Numbered from the stretch's first letter, positions 16,395-26,015 are shown. The stretch is 64,000 nucleotides of DNA from Elusimicrobiota bacterium (GCA_023213235.1 CP096137.1:1251587-1315586), one strand, 5' to 3'. Translations and numbers: made by a program. The notes: a model not told the origin generated them from the sequence alone.

Positions 16395-17565
16395 GCCCGC
16401 GTCCGCTGTCGGCCTCGTTTTATCCGCTGCGCTACGAGAGCCCGGTTTGGGCCACCGGCGCCGTCCTGACGGCGGGCTTCTTCGCGCTCGAGGCGGCGCT
16501 CCACGGCCGGCATCCGGAGGCGGGCGGCGCGTCGCTCTGGGACGCCGTCTATGCTTTAAGCTACGCCGTCTACCTCGTCCCGCTGGCTTTGGCCGCGGTG
16601 AGGACGGAGGCCGGCGCTTTGAGGCGCCTGCTCATGGCGTTCACGGCGCTGCTTTTGGCCGGCCTCGTCCTTCTGCTGCCGCCGTGGGAGCGGTTGGGCC
16701 TCGACGCCGCGCCGTGTCTGCAGGTCGCGGGCATGACTTTAATCGTGATCTTCTGCGCTCGCCGCGGCCAGAAAGCGGCCGTCGCCGCCGGGCTGGCGCT
16801 GCTGGCCGCGACCGTCGTCGCGATGGTCGCGACGGGGCGGCACGCGTTCGCCGACTTTCTGGCGGGGGCGCCTTGGGCGTGGCGGCCGCCGCCTTCGCCG
16901 ATTGGAGCGACCTGGCGTTCCTACATAGAGACGACCCCTGGAGCGCCCTGCGTCACGAGCTTGGGGAGCTGCGCAACCTGGTGGCGGACAACCGCCGCTC
17001 GGCGTGGGACGACTCCTACGCCTCCGGCCACTGGGACTTCCTTGACTCGACGGACCAGCGGCCGCGCCGCTACGCCATCGCGGGTTTGCTGGCCGACCGG
17101 CTTCCGCGCGAAGGCGGGCGCGTCTTGGACGCGGGCTGCGGCTTGGCCACGCTCTATCCGCTCCTGCGAGGGCGCGCGTCCGAGTACGTCGGCCTCGACC
17201 TCTCCGAGGAAGCCCTCAAGAAAGCGGCGGCGGCCTACGGGGCGGAGCCCGGCGTTCGTTTCGCGCACGCGGCGTTCGAGGCTTTCAAGGACGCTGGCTT
17301 TGACGCGCTGGTGCTCAACGAGGTGCTCTATTATTATCCGTTGTCCGAGATCGAGAAGGTCTTCGCCCACGCTCTAGCGCGGCTGGCGCCGGGCGGGACG
17401 CTCGTCGTCTCCATGAACCGGAACCTCAAGGCGAAGGTGATCTGGCGCCGGCTGGAAGGGATCGCGCCGGTCGAGCAGGGCATCCGCGTCCACAACCTGC
17501 GCACCGGCAGCTACTGGACGGTCAAGGTCTATCGCCGCGGTAAAACAGCGGAGGTCAAAGCATGA
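16391..17565 (+). CDS. Membrane methyltransferase with degenerate PAP2-like domain (copy 1), frame broken once
   Basis: Residues 1-165 are five or six membrane helices. They keep the layout of a PAP2/Aur1 phosphatase: PCLQV (108-112) and GRHAFAD (149-155), 40 residues apart, exactly as in the intact PAP2 protein at 17951 (PSLHV and KQHYLAD), but with the first His replaced by Gln. The frame breaks in the G run at 16865-16869 (one G missing) and resumes as a class I SAM methyltransferase: VLDAGCGLATLYPLL, YVGLDLSEEAL, VLNEVLYYYPL. Total about 391 residues. Likely methylates a membrane-bound or lipid substrate. The paralogue is at 24072. Confidence 0.7.
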
Positions 17566-17948
17566 ACACAAGAAATCGCATCGTCACGACTTTCGTGGTG
17601 ATGGCCGTCGGCGCCGCGCTGGGCACGGCGCTGGCGTCTCGCCTGCCGGGCAAGCTGGCGGGGCAAGTGCTGGACAGGAGTAAGATTTGCATGGTCAACG
17701 ACGCAGTGATGGGCCAGCCGCAGTTGCCTGTCGAGGTCGGCGGCAAGACCTATTACGGCTGCTGCGCCGGCTGCGTGGGCCGGCTCAACAAGGACCGCAA
17801 GGCGCGCGTCGCAGTCGACCCGGTGAGCGGCCGCGACGTCGACAAGTCCGAGGCCGTGATCCTGCAGGGCGGGCGAGGGGAGGCCCTGTACTTCGAGAGC
17901 GAGGAGACGGCGCGCCAGTATCAAGGACGCGCGTCCGCCGGGAGTTGA
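17562..17948 (+). CDS. Membrane-anchored TRASH/YHS-like Cys protein (copy 1)
   Basis: The 128-residue protein overlaps the methyltransferase by four bases. One N-terminal helix (VTTFVVMAVGAALGTALASR) anchors it. The soluble part has CMVNDAVMGQ, then GGKTYYGCCAGCVGRLNKDR, then ARVAVDPVSGRDVDKSEAVI. The C....YYGCCAGC pattern is typical of TRASH/YHS metal-binding domains that handle copper or zinc. The copy at 22980 is about 70% identical by eye. It probably hands metal to an enzyme or exporter in the envelope. Confidence 0.7.
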   Translation: MNTRNRIVTTFVVMAVGAALGTALASRLPGKLAGQVLDRSKICMVNDAVMGQPQLPVEVGGKTYYGCCAGCVGRLNKDRKARVAVDPVSGRDVDKSEAVILQGGRGEALYFESEETARQYQGRASAGS

Positions 17949-17950
17949 TC

Positions 17951-18544
17951 GTGAAGGTCGCCGCGTCGCTCGGAATGATCGTGCTGTTCACGACGGGATT
18001 CTTCGGGCTCGACAAACTGCTCTGCGGACGCAGATTCTATGACGTCTCCTGCGCTCTCGACCGCCGCGTGCCGCTTCGGCCGCGATGGATTTGGGCCTAC
18101 CTGCTGTATTACCCGCTCTGCGTCGCTCCGCTTTTCTTCCCGGGGCTGTTGGACGATGACGCTCTCTTTCTCCGCGCGGCGGCGGGGTACTGCCTCCAAT
18201 TCGCCGCGGCATGGGTCATCTTCATCCTCTTTCCGACAAACATTCCCCGCGGTGAGGTCCCCGGCGACTCGCCCAGCGCTCGCGCCGTGCGCGGATTATA
18301 CGCGGTCGATTCCGGCTACCCCATATTCCCCAGCCTTCACGTGGCGAATTCCATCTATGTCGCCTGCCTTGCCGCGAGGCTCCTCCCCGCGGACTGGGCC
18401 GCGCTCTTCTTCGCTGCGGCAGCGCTCGTCAGCGCCTCAACGGTCTTGATCAAGCAGCATTACCTGGCGGACATTCCTGCGGGAGCCCTGCTGGGTTTGG
18501 CGGCTTTTGCTCTCGCGTTTTTTAACTGGAACCGGCTCGGCTGA
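17951..18544 (+). CDS. PAP2-family membrane phosphatase/phosphotransferase (Aur1-like)
   Basis: The start is GTG 17951 (a TTG at 17945 overlapping the previous stop is possible). The protein has 198 residues and five or six helices. Motifs are FPTNIPR (94-100), FPSLHVA (126-132) with catalytic His130, and KQHYLADIPAG (168-178) with His170 and Asp174. This is the inositol-phosphotransferase/Aur1 branch of PAP2. It would act on phospholipid headgroups on the periplasmic side. The adjacent CDP-alcohol fusion gene starts 4 bases later, which suggests a common lipid pathway. Confidence 0.8.
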   Translation: MKVAASLGMIVLFTTGFFGLDKLLCGRRFYDVSCALDRRVPLRPRWIWAYLLYYPLCVAPLFFPGLLDDDALFLRAAAGYCLQFAAAWVIFILFPTNIPRGEVPGDSPSARAVRGLYAVDSGYPIFPSLHVANSIYVACLAARLLPADWAALFFAAAALVSASTVLIKQHYLADIPAGALLGLAAFALAFFNWNRLG

Positions 18545-18547
18545 CGC

Positions 18548-21044
18548 ATGCCCACAGCGCTCTCGGCCGTCATCCTCGCGGCGGGCCGCGGAAGCCGCCT
18601 GCTGGCCCAGGGGGTCGAGAGGCCTAAGCCGCTGCTCGAACTCGGCGGGCTGCCGCTTCTCGTGCGCGCGCTGCGCGAGGCGAGCCGCGCGGGAGCGCGC
18701 GACTTTGTCGTCGTCACGGGCTTCGAGGCCGGCCGCGTCCGCGCCGAGGTCGAGCCGCTCGTGCGCGACTTGGCCGTGCGCTGGGCCGTCTCGGCGGATT
18801 GGAAGGAAGGCAACGGCGCGAGCCTGCTGGCCGCACGGCCGCTCGTGGGGCCGCGGCCCTTCCTCGTGCTGATGGCGGACCACCTCTTCCTGCCCGGGCT
18901 GCTCGAGGGGCTCGCCGCGACGCGGACGCCGGAGGGCGGAGCGGTCATGGCCGTCGACTTCAAGCGCGGCCTGCTCGCCGATCCCGAGGATGCGGCCAAG
19001 GTCCGGCTCGAGGGCGCGCGCGTCGTCGACGTCGGCAAGCAGTTGCGGCCCTACGACGCGATCGACACCGGCGCCTCCTTGTGCACCTCCGGCGTCTTCG
19101 ACGCGCTCGACGCCTGCCGCGCCCGGACGCCCGGGCGCTGCGCGCATGGCGAGGGCATGAGGCTGCTGGCCGAGAGCGGACGCCTGTTCGCTCACGACGT
19201 CGGCGCGGCCCGCTGGGAGGACGTCGACGACCGGCGCGCGTTCGACTCGGCCGAGGCGCTGCTCTTCGACTCGCTGCGCAAGCCCACCGACGGGCTGGTC
19301 TCCAGGCTGCTCGAGCGGCGGCTCTCGCTGTCGGTCACGCGCGTTTTATGCCGCACGGCAGTCACGCCGAATCAGGCGACGGCCGCCGTCGTGCTCATCG
19401 GGCTTGGCGCCGCCTGGCTGTTCTCCCTGCCCGGGCAAGCGGCTAAGCAGGCCGGAGCGCTCGCGTTCTGGTGCGCGTCCTTCCTCGACGGCTGCGACGG
19501 CGAACTCGCCCGGCTCAAGTTCCAGACCTCCCGGCTCGGCGGCCTGCTCGATTTCTGGTCGGACAACGTCGTCCACATGGCCGTGTTCGCGGCGATGGGC
19601 GTGGGGCTCTTCCGGGACACGGGCGGGCGCCATTGGCTCGCCGTGGGCGCGGCGGCTTCCCTCGGCGTGCTGGCGTCGGCGAGCTGGGTGTATTGGACGA
19701 GCGTGCGGCCGAAGGGCGCCTACACGAGCGTGGCCGCGGCCGCGCCCTCGCCGCGCGGCTGGCGCGCGGCCGTCGCGCGCGCCGCGGACCAACTGAGCCG
19801 CCGCGACTTCATCTTCGGGCTCAACTTCGTCGTGCTCGCGGGCGGCCTGCCGTACTTCCTGTGGGCGGCGGCGGTCGGCAGCCACCTCTTCGCGCTGGGC
19901 GTGATCGTCCTGACTCTCTCGTCCGCGCCGCCCTCCGGCGCGTCCGCGTCGGGCAGGCGCCCGCTCGCGTTTCTGGCCGGCGCCCTGGGCCTGGCCGCCT
20001 GCGTCTGGCTATTCAAGGCGCTGGACGCGTCGGCCGTGGCGGCACTGCTGGCGCGGCTGGACTGGACCGCCGTCCTCGCCGTGCCGGCGGCGCTGCTGTG
20101 GCTTGTGCCCAACACGCTCGGCTGGGCCTGCGCGCTGCCGCCGCTCCCCAGCCCCCGGCTTCGGGCGGCTGTTTCTCGCCAGGCTCTCAGGGGAGGCCGT
20201 GAACGTCCTGCTTCCGTCGGGCCTCGGCGGCGAGCCTCTGAAGGCCGCAGCCCTCGCCCGCTGGGTGAGCGCGCCGGCCGCGATGAGCTCGGTCGCCGTC
20301 GCCAAAGCCGCCCAGACCGCGGCGCTCCTGGCCTTCATCGCCGCGGGAGCGGGCTTGGCCGCGGGCCGCGCGGCGCTTCCCGCGGGTCTGCTGCGCGCCG
20401 TCGCGCTCGTGTGCGCGCTTCTCGGCTGCGGCGTGCTGGCTCTGCTGTTGCTCCCCGCCTCCGGCCTGCTCGGCGGCGCGGCCGGCCCGCGCCCGGGCCG
20501 GGCGGCCTCGATACTGTCGCGGCTGGCGGAGAGCGCGCGCGCCTTCGAAGACGCCCAGCGCTCGTTTCTGCGCGGCCACAAGGCCCGCCTGGCCGCGTCC
20601 GTGGGCTGGCATTTCCTGGGCTGGTCGGCCGGGGCGATCGAAGTCCGGCTTCTCGCGCGGGCGTTCGGGGTCCCCGTCGGCCTCGACGACGCGTTCATCA
20701 TGTCCAGTCTCGCCATGGCCGTCTCCGTCGCGGGCTTCTTCGTTCCCGGCATGCTGGGCTCCTTCGAGGCCGGGCACGCGGCGGGCGCGGCGGTTATCGG
20801 CCTGAGCCCGGAGCTCGGGCTCTCGATCGCGCTTCTGCGCCGGGCGCGCGAAGCGCTCTGGGCGGGGCTCGGGCTCCTCGGGGCCTGGCGGCTGTCCCTT
20901 TGGAGCCCGCGGCCCGGCGGGGCGCTGATCAAGGCGGCGGCGTTCGTCATAGCCCTGGCGCTCGCCGGGCCGGCGACGGCTCAGACGCAGACGCCGGCTG
21001 GAGCGGAAGTCGACCGGCAGGCCGACTTTTACGACATCAAATGA
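18548..21044 (+). CDS. Fusion: nucleotidyltransferase, CDP-alcohol phosphotransferase and YbhN/UPF0104 membrane domain; frame broken once
   Basis: Domain 1 (1-235) is a sugar-nucleotide-type transferase: AAGRGSRL (11-18), RPKPLLEL (25-32), Asp111. Domain 2 (265-475) has the full CDP-alcohol phosphotransferase signature D-G-x2-A-R-x8-G-x3-D-x3-D (Asp317, Asp335, Asp339) and membrane helices. Domain 3, after a lost base near 20147-20160, is a YbhN/lysyl-PG-synthase-type membrane region (SGEAVNVLLPSGLGGEPLK). Total about 832 residues. The first two domains match the bifunctional inositol-phosphate cytidylyltransferase/DIPP-synthase layout; the third would flip or modify the lipid. The substrate is unknown. 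Confidence 0.8.
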
Positions 21045-21140
21045 TTCGCGCAACAGGCTCTCGGAATGAATACAATAGGCCTAGTCCATGGGTAGGTCTT
21101 TTGGTCCAAGGCGCGGACGCGCGGATCCTCGGGAGGGCGC

Positions 21141-22070
21141 ATGCAGATCGCTGATACCTTGTTGGAGCTCGTGGGCCGCACGCCGTTGCTGCGGCTGCGC
21201 GCGTTCGAACCCGCCGGACTGGCCCTTTACGCCAAGCTTGAGGGCTTCAATCCCACGGGCAGCGTCAAGGACCGTACGGCGCTGGCCTTGATCGAAGCCG
21301 CCGAGCGTTCGGGCGCGCTTCGCCCCGGCATGACCGTCGTTGAAGCCTCGAGCGGCAACACGGGCATCGGGCTTGCCATGGTCTGCGGCCTGAAGGGCTA
21401 CCCGCTTCTCATCGTGATGTCGCGCAAGGCCAGCGCGGAGCGCGTGGCGCTGCTGCATGCCTACGGGGCCCGCCTCGTCCTGACCTCCCGGGAAGGCGGC
21501 GCCGATGAAGCCCGCCGCGTCGCTGACAATATCGCGGCGGAGGACCCCCAGACCCGCTGCCGAGTCTCTCAACATTCCTCTCTTGACAACGTGGCCATGC
21601 ACGAGGCGATGACGGGGCGGGAGATCGTCGAGCAGGCGCCCGGCCCAATCGACTACTTCGTGGCGGGGATCGGCACGGGCGGCACGATCATGGGCGTCTC
21701 GCGCGCCCTGCGCAAAGCCTACCCCGCCGTCCGCGTCGTCGGCGTGCAGCCGGCGGAGGCGTTCAGTCATCAGGAAGGCCTGCGCAATATCGACAAGACT
21801 CGCGTCCCGGAGATCCTTGACCGCCGCGCGCTCGATGAGATCATGGAAGTGAGCGACAGCGAGGCCGCGCGAACGGCTCGCGAGCTGGTATCTCGCTGCG
21901 GGCTTTTCTGCGGCGTGAGCTCGGGCTCGGCGCTGCGCGCGGCCCTCCATCTCGCCGAGCGCGGCGCGCGCGGAAATCTCGTCATGATCTTCCCCGATCG
22001 CGGCGAAAAATATCTATCCACCGACGCCTTCCGCCGCGACGAGGCGCCCGAGCATGCCCGCGCTGCTTGA
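21141..22070 (+). CDS. cysK: Cysteine synthase (O-acetylserine sulfhydrylase)
   Basis: The 309-residue protein has the PLP lysine in GSVKDR (Lys43), the substrate loop SSGNTGI (70-76), and the phosphate loop GIGTGGT. It makes cysteine from O-acetylserine and sulfide in the cytoplasm. GGGAGG precedes ATG 21141; an ATG at 21088 in another frame is not used. Its last 17 bases overlap the DMT transporter. The position between two Cys-rich protein sets may reflect demand for cysteine. CysM and cystathionine beta-synthase relatives are less likely by length. Confidence 0.85.
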   Translation: MQIADTLLELVGRTPLLRLRAFEPAGLALYAKLEGFNPTGSVKDRTALALIEAAERSGALRPGMTVVEASSGNTGIGLAMVCGLKGYPLLIVMSRKASAERVALLHAYGARLVLTSREGGADEARRVADNIAAEDPQTRCRVSQHSSLDNVAMHEAMTGREIVEQAPGPIDYFVAGIGTGGTIMGVSRALRKAYPAVRVVGVQPAEAFSHQEGLRNIDKTRVPEILDRRALDEIMEVSDSEAARTARELVSRCGLFCGVSSGSALRAALHLAERGARGNLVMIFPDRGEKYLSTDAFRRDEAPEHARAA

Positions 22071-22983
22071 CCGCGCGCCGGCGCTCTTCGCGGGCGGCGC
22101 GCGGGCGTCCAGCCGCCGGGATGCGGCCGGCATCGCCTTCGTCGCCGCGTACGCGGCCTGCACGGCGGGCATGAGCATGATGATCAAGGCCGCGGACCCG
22201 GGCTTCACCGTCTGGCAGATCGGCTTTCTGCGCAGCCTCGTCGGCCTTCTTCCGCTTGCGATGATTCTCACGTATCGCCGCGAGGCGTTTCTAAGCCTCG
22301 GCTGGCCCCTGCTCTGCCTGAGAGGCGCGTGGGGGCTGCTGGCGATGGTCTGTTATTTCGTCGCGCTCAGATCGATACCTTTGGCCGACGCCGCGCTGCT
22401 CAATTTTTCCGCTCCGGTCTTTACCTCCTTTCTGGCCGTCCTCGTCTTGCGCGAGAAGCTCAGCCGCGCCGCTCTCGGCTGGCTGGCTTTGGCCATGGCG
22501 GGACTCTGGGTGGGCTTGAGGCCCAGTTGGCAGGGCTCGACGACGGGCTACGCTATCGGGCTTGGAGCGGGCGTGTTTTCGGCCGCGGCCTTCGTCACGG
22601 TCAAGGCGATGGCCGGCCGGGAGTCGCCCTGGAGGATCGTCTTTTACTTTAACGCCGTCGCCGCGTTGGCCCTGCTGCCGGCGGCCGCGGCGACCTGGCG
22701 CCAGCCGACCTTAGGCCAAGCCGCCTGGCTGGCCGCGATCTCCATCATCGGCACCGCCGGCCAAGTCTGCCTCACGCTCGGCTACGAGCGAGTCCGCGTC
22801 TCCTCCGGATCGGTGGCCACTTTGCTGGCGTTCGTCTTCGCCGCCATCGGAGGCCGATTGTTCTGGCAGGAAGGCATGGACGACGTAAAGCTTGCCGGCA
22901 TGACCGCGGTCGTCGTCGCAATCGTCGGCCTGGCTGCGGCTCGAACAGAGCCTGGGAAGGGAAAATCGGAGGTTCCGGCATGA
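22054..22983 (+). CDS. DMT/EamA-family transporter
   Basis: The 309-residue protein has ten membrane helices in two EamA repeats: AFVAAYAACTAGMSMMIKAA with LRGAWGLLAMVCYFVALRSI in the first half, and GLGAGVFSAAAFVTVKAMAG with VSSGSVATLLAFVFAAIGGR in the second. This places it among drug/metabolite exporters such as those for amino acids and their derivatives. Its start overlaps the end of cysK by 17 bases, so a cysteine or acetylserine exporter is plausible but not shown. Confidence 0.75.
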   Translation: MPALLDRAPALFAGGARASSRRDAAGIAFVAAYAACTAGMSMMIKAADPGFTVWQIGFLRSLVGLLPLAMILTYRREAFLSLGWPLLCLRGAWGLLAMVCYFVALRSIPLADAALLNFSAPVFTSFLAVLVLREKLSRAALGWLALAMAGLWVGLRPSWQGSTTGYAIGLGAGVFSAAAFVTVKAMAGRESPWRIVFYFNAVAALALLPAAAATWRQPTLGQAAWLAAISIIGTAGQVCLTLGYERVRVSSGSVATLLAFVFAAIGGRLFWQEGMDDVKLAGMTAVVVAIVGLAAARTEPGKGKSEVPA

Positions 22984-23365
22984 ACATGAGAAAAGAATCG
23001 TCACGACGTTCGCGGTGGTGGCCATTGGAGGCGCGCTGGGCGCGGCCGTGGTGTCGCGCCTGCCGGGAAAACTGGTCGGGCGGGTAGAAGACAGGAGCCT
23101 CGTCTGCATGGTCAACGATAAAGTGCTCGGCCGGCCGCAGTTGCCCGTCGTCGTGAGCGGCAAGACCTATTATGGCTGCTGCGCCGGCTGCGTCGGGCGT
23201 CTCAATAATGACCGCAAGGCTCGCGTCGCCGCGGACCCGGTGACCGGCCGTGACGTCGACAAGTCCGAGGCCGTGATCCTTGAGGGCGAGCGCGGGGAAG
23301 CCCTGTACTTCGAGAGCGAGGACACGGCACGCCGTTATCATGAGCGCGCGGCCGTCAAGAGCTGA
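22980..23365 (+). CDS. Membrane-anchored TRASH/YHS-like Cys protein (copy 2), frame broken once
   Basis: ATG 22980 overlaps the transporter stop. The frame breaks near 22993 (one base missing after AGAAAA) and resumes as an anchor helix (VVAIGGALGAAVVSRLPGKL), then CMVNDKVLGR, GKTYYGCCAGCVGRLNNDRK and GRDVDKSEAVILEGERGEAL. It matches copy 1 at 17562 along its whole length. Both copies sit directly next to lipid/methyltransferase genes. Metal handling in the envelope is inferred from the TRASH-like Cys pattern. Confidence 0.65.
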
Positions 23366-23408
23366 TCGTTGAGACTCATGCTCGACGACCGCAGGCGAAG
23401 GCCATAGC

Positions 23409-23770
23409 ATGGTGAAGTCCCGGCGTTCCGACGCCTGGCTACCGTGGATATTTGGAGCGCTGATGTTGGCGCTTTTCGGGGGCGTCGGCACGCTGTTTTT
23501 CCGCCGGGCGATGGAGTCGGTCGCCCGGTCCGCGCCGGAACACAAGCGCTGGTTCCAGGATCGCTTTCCAGGCCTGCCTGAGGGGGACTGCCGGCGGCCG
23601 CGATCGAGCGGGTCCGGACGACGGCCAACCATGAAGACTGCCCGTGCGGCTGCGGCTATACGGTCGCCTCGTGCCTGAACAACGATCCGAAATGCCCGAT
23701 GCGCCGCAAGAACCTGGACCGGGTCGCCGTCCTGACGCGAGAGGCGGACGCCGCAAAGGGAAGGAACTAA
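23409..23770 (+). CDS. Membrane-anchored protein with CPCGCG motif, frame broken once
   Basis: The N-terminus has one helix (WLPWIFGALMLALFGGVGTL). The frame breaks in the G run at 23584-23588; with one G added it continues LPAAAIERVRTTANHEDCPC, then GCGYTVASCLNNDPKCP, and ends at TAA 23768-23770 (about 121 residues). The six-Cys motif CPCGC...C.....C recurs in small proteins beside thiol-redox or metal genes. Its biochemical role is not established. It is followed 5 bases later by the coiled-coil copy 2. Confidence 0.6.
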
Positions 23771-23775
23771 GCGAG

Positions 23776-24075
23776 ATGAAAACGATATTGGCGGCATTGT
23801 TCGCGCTGGCCGCGTTTCCCGCGGCGGCATGGGCGCACGGCGGCGGAGCCGGCCCCGGCCACTCCGAGCAGCGGCCGGACGCGGACCCCGCCGCGCGGGA
23901 GCGCGACGCGAAGGGGGCCCGTCGCGAGCGCATCGAGTCGCTTCAGGCAAAGATAGACAAGCTCGACGAGAAGCTCGAGAATCCGAAGCTGTCGGCGAAG
24001 AAACGCGCCAAGCTCGAGAAGAAGCTCAAAAAGCTCCTGGACGAGAAGAACGAACTGTTGGAAGCGGCGCATTGA
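23776..24075 (+). CDS. Small exported coiled-coil protein (copy 2)
   Basis: The 99-residue protein has a signal peptide (MKTILAALFALAAFPAAAWA), a His/Gly stretch (HGGGAGPGHSEQ) and a coiled coil (RIESLQAKIDKLDEKLENPK; LSAKKRAKLEKKLKKLLDEK). It is the intact counterpart of the gene at 13792 and confirms how that frame should be repaired. Its stop overlaps the TTG start of the methyltransferase by two bases. Confidence 0.7.
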   Translation: MKTILAALFALAAFPAAAWAHGGGAGPGHSEQRPDADPAARERDAKGARRERIESLQAKIDKLDEKLENPKLSAKKRAKLEKKLKKLLDEKNELLEAAH

Positions 24076-24995
24076 CGCGTTCACCCGCCTTGCCGCGCCG
24101 CCTCGTGCTGGGCTTTTCGGCGCTGACGCTCGCCGCCGTCCTGGCTCCAGGGCTGGAGCCGGCCGGGCGCGCGCCGGCGCTCGGGGCCGCCTTCGCTTTT
24201 TTCATCTTGCTGGGCGCCCGCAAATCGGGCGCCCGGCCGGAAATCCTCGCGGGCCTGGCAGGGGCGGCGCTCCTGATCGCCATTTTGATCCCGGCCGAGG
24301 CGGCGGCGCTGGGTTTGATCGCCGGGGCGATCGTCTATCTCCTGGCGTTCTCGCCGCATCTGGACTTCCTCGAGCTGCCCGACCCATGGTCTCACGGGCT
24401 CAGCGAGTTCCGGGCCTTGTTCATTCACAGCAGCAAGTCCTATTGGGATGAGACCTACGCTTCCGGCAGATGGGACTGCCTCCGCTCGACGGACGAGAGG
24501 CCGCGGCACTACATGATCTCCGGGATAGTCCGGGACCGGTTTCCGACGGGCGCGGACATGCTCGACGTCGGCTGCGGCTACGGCACCCTTTTCCCGCTGC
24601 TCAAGCCGCAGTCCGCGAGCTACCGCGGCATCGACCTCGCCGCCGCGGCCGTTGAAGAATGCAGGAAGACCTTCAAGGGCGACCCCGGGTGCCGCTTCGA
24701 CGCCTGCGCGTTCGAGGACTTCCAGGCCGACGCGGGGTTCGACGTGGTCGTCCTAAACGAGGTCCTCTACTATTTTCACTTCAGCGCCATGGACCGGGCC
24801 TTCCGCCGGGCGCTGAGCCTGCTTAAAGACGACGCGAGCGTCCTGGTCGTCTCCTTGGGAAATAATCCCAAGGCCGCGTGGACGCGGCGTAGGCTTGCGA
24901 GCCTGGCGCGGCCCGCCGCGAGCTATCTCGTGACCAATGAACGCGGAGGCGCTTGGACGATCAACGTCTACCAGCGGAGCCCGGCATGCGCCTAG
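24072..24995 (+). CDS. Membrane methyltransferase (copy 2)
   Basis: TTG 24072 overlaps the previous stop; GTG 24105 is an alternative start. About 307 residues. Residues 10-95 are three or four helices that align with the second half of the PAP2-like domain at 16391, but both His positions are gone. The SAM methyltransferase part has YWDETYASGRWDCLRSTDER, MLDVGCGYGTLFPLL, YRGIDLAAAAVEE and VVLNEVLYYFHF, clearly parallel to copy 1 (WDDSYASGHWDFLDSTDQR). Unlike copy 1 it is intact. Substrate unknown; membrane location suggests a lipid or lipid-linked acceptor. Confidence 0.7.
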   Translation: MTRSPALPRRLVLGFSALTLAAVLAPGLEPAGRAPALGAAFAFFILLGARKSGARPEILAGLAGAALLIAILIPAEAAALGLIAGAIVYLLAFSPHLDFLELPDPWSHGLSEFRALFIHSSKSYWDETYASGRWDCLRSTDERPRHYMISGIVRDRFPTGADMLDVGCGYGTLFPLLKPQSASYRGIDLAAAAVEECRKTFKGDPGCRFDACAFEDFQADAGFDVVVLNEVLYYFHFSAMDRAFRRALSLLKDDASVLVVSLGNNPKAAWTRRRLASLARPAASYLVTNERGGAWTINVYQRSPACA

Positions 24996-26015
24996 CGGCG
25001 CGCTGGACGACCTGGCTGCCCCTGTGCCTGGGAGCGGGCCTGCTCGTCTGGCTCCTTTACGGAATGGAACTCCGACCGGCCTGGGAGGCCGTCGCCCGGA
25101 TCGGCTGGCGGATCGTCGTGCTCGTTCCTTTGTCGCTTCTGTGGATGATTCCCAACGCGATCGCATGGGGCTATGCCTTCAGGGCCCCGGGCGCCGCCGT
25201 CCCGTTCTTAAGGCTCCTGGCCGCCCGGATCGCGGGCGAGTCGGTCAACGATCTTCTTCCCAGCGGCAACTTGGGGGCGAGCCGGTCAAGGCCATGCTGC
25301 TTCTCCCCGAGGTCGCGTTGGCCGAGTCGTTGAGCTCCGTGACCGTGGCCAAGACGACTCAGACCCTCGCGTTGGGGCTTTTCATCCTCGGCGGCGTGGC
25401 CTTGGCGTCCCGGCAGGCCGAGCTTCCTCCCGGGCTCGCGGCCGCCGCGGGGGCGCCGCCGCCGTCCTGGTTGGCGGCGCCGCCGCGCTCGTGCTGGGCT
25501 CCTCCTCCGGGCTGCTGGGCGGCTTGGCCAAGCGGGCCCTGCGCCGTTGGCCGCAAGCCGGAAAGCTCGCGTCTCTGCTTGGGCCGGTCGTCGCGATGGA
25601 CGGCTGTCTGTCCGACTTTTATCGACTGCACAAAAGTCGTTTTCTCCTCTCCACGCTCTGGCATCTGGCCGGGATGATCCTGGGCGCCGTCGAACTGCTC
25701 GTCATCGCTCGTTTCCTGGGGCTCTCCTTGGACGTCCGCGGGGCCCTGATCATGGAGGCGGTCGCGACCTTGGCCGCCGCGAGCAGTTTCATGATCCCCG
25801 GCAGCCTCGGCGCCTTCGAGTTCGGGCACTACATGGCCGCTTCGATGCTGGGTCTTCCGCCCGCCGCGGGGGTTCTCATCAGCCTCGTCCGGCGGTCAAG
25901 GGAGCTGTTCTGGCTCTTGGCGGGCGTGTTCCTTCTCCATCGGCTCCGTCCGGCGGCAGCCGCGCTTCGCGAAAAAGAGGCCGGCGACAAGACGGTGACC
26001 GCGCGCGCGCCATGA
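24986..26015 (+). CDS. YbhN/UPF0104 (lysyl-PG-synthase-like) membrane protein, frame broken twice
   Basis: ATG 24986 overlaps the methyltransferase end by 10 bases. About 343 residues after repair of two G-run losses (near 25268 and 25446). Sequence includes LLWMIPNAIAWGYAF, RIAGESVNDLLPSGNLGGEP and TVAKTTQTLALGLF, then MIPGSLGAFEFGHYMAASML. It aligns with the third domain of the fusion at 18548 (SGEAVNVLLPSGLGGEPLK; VAKAAQTAALLAF). The family includes the flippase part of MprF. It likely moves or modifies a lipid made by the neighbouring genes. Confidence 0.7.
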
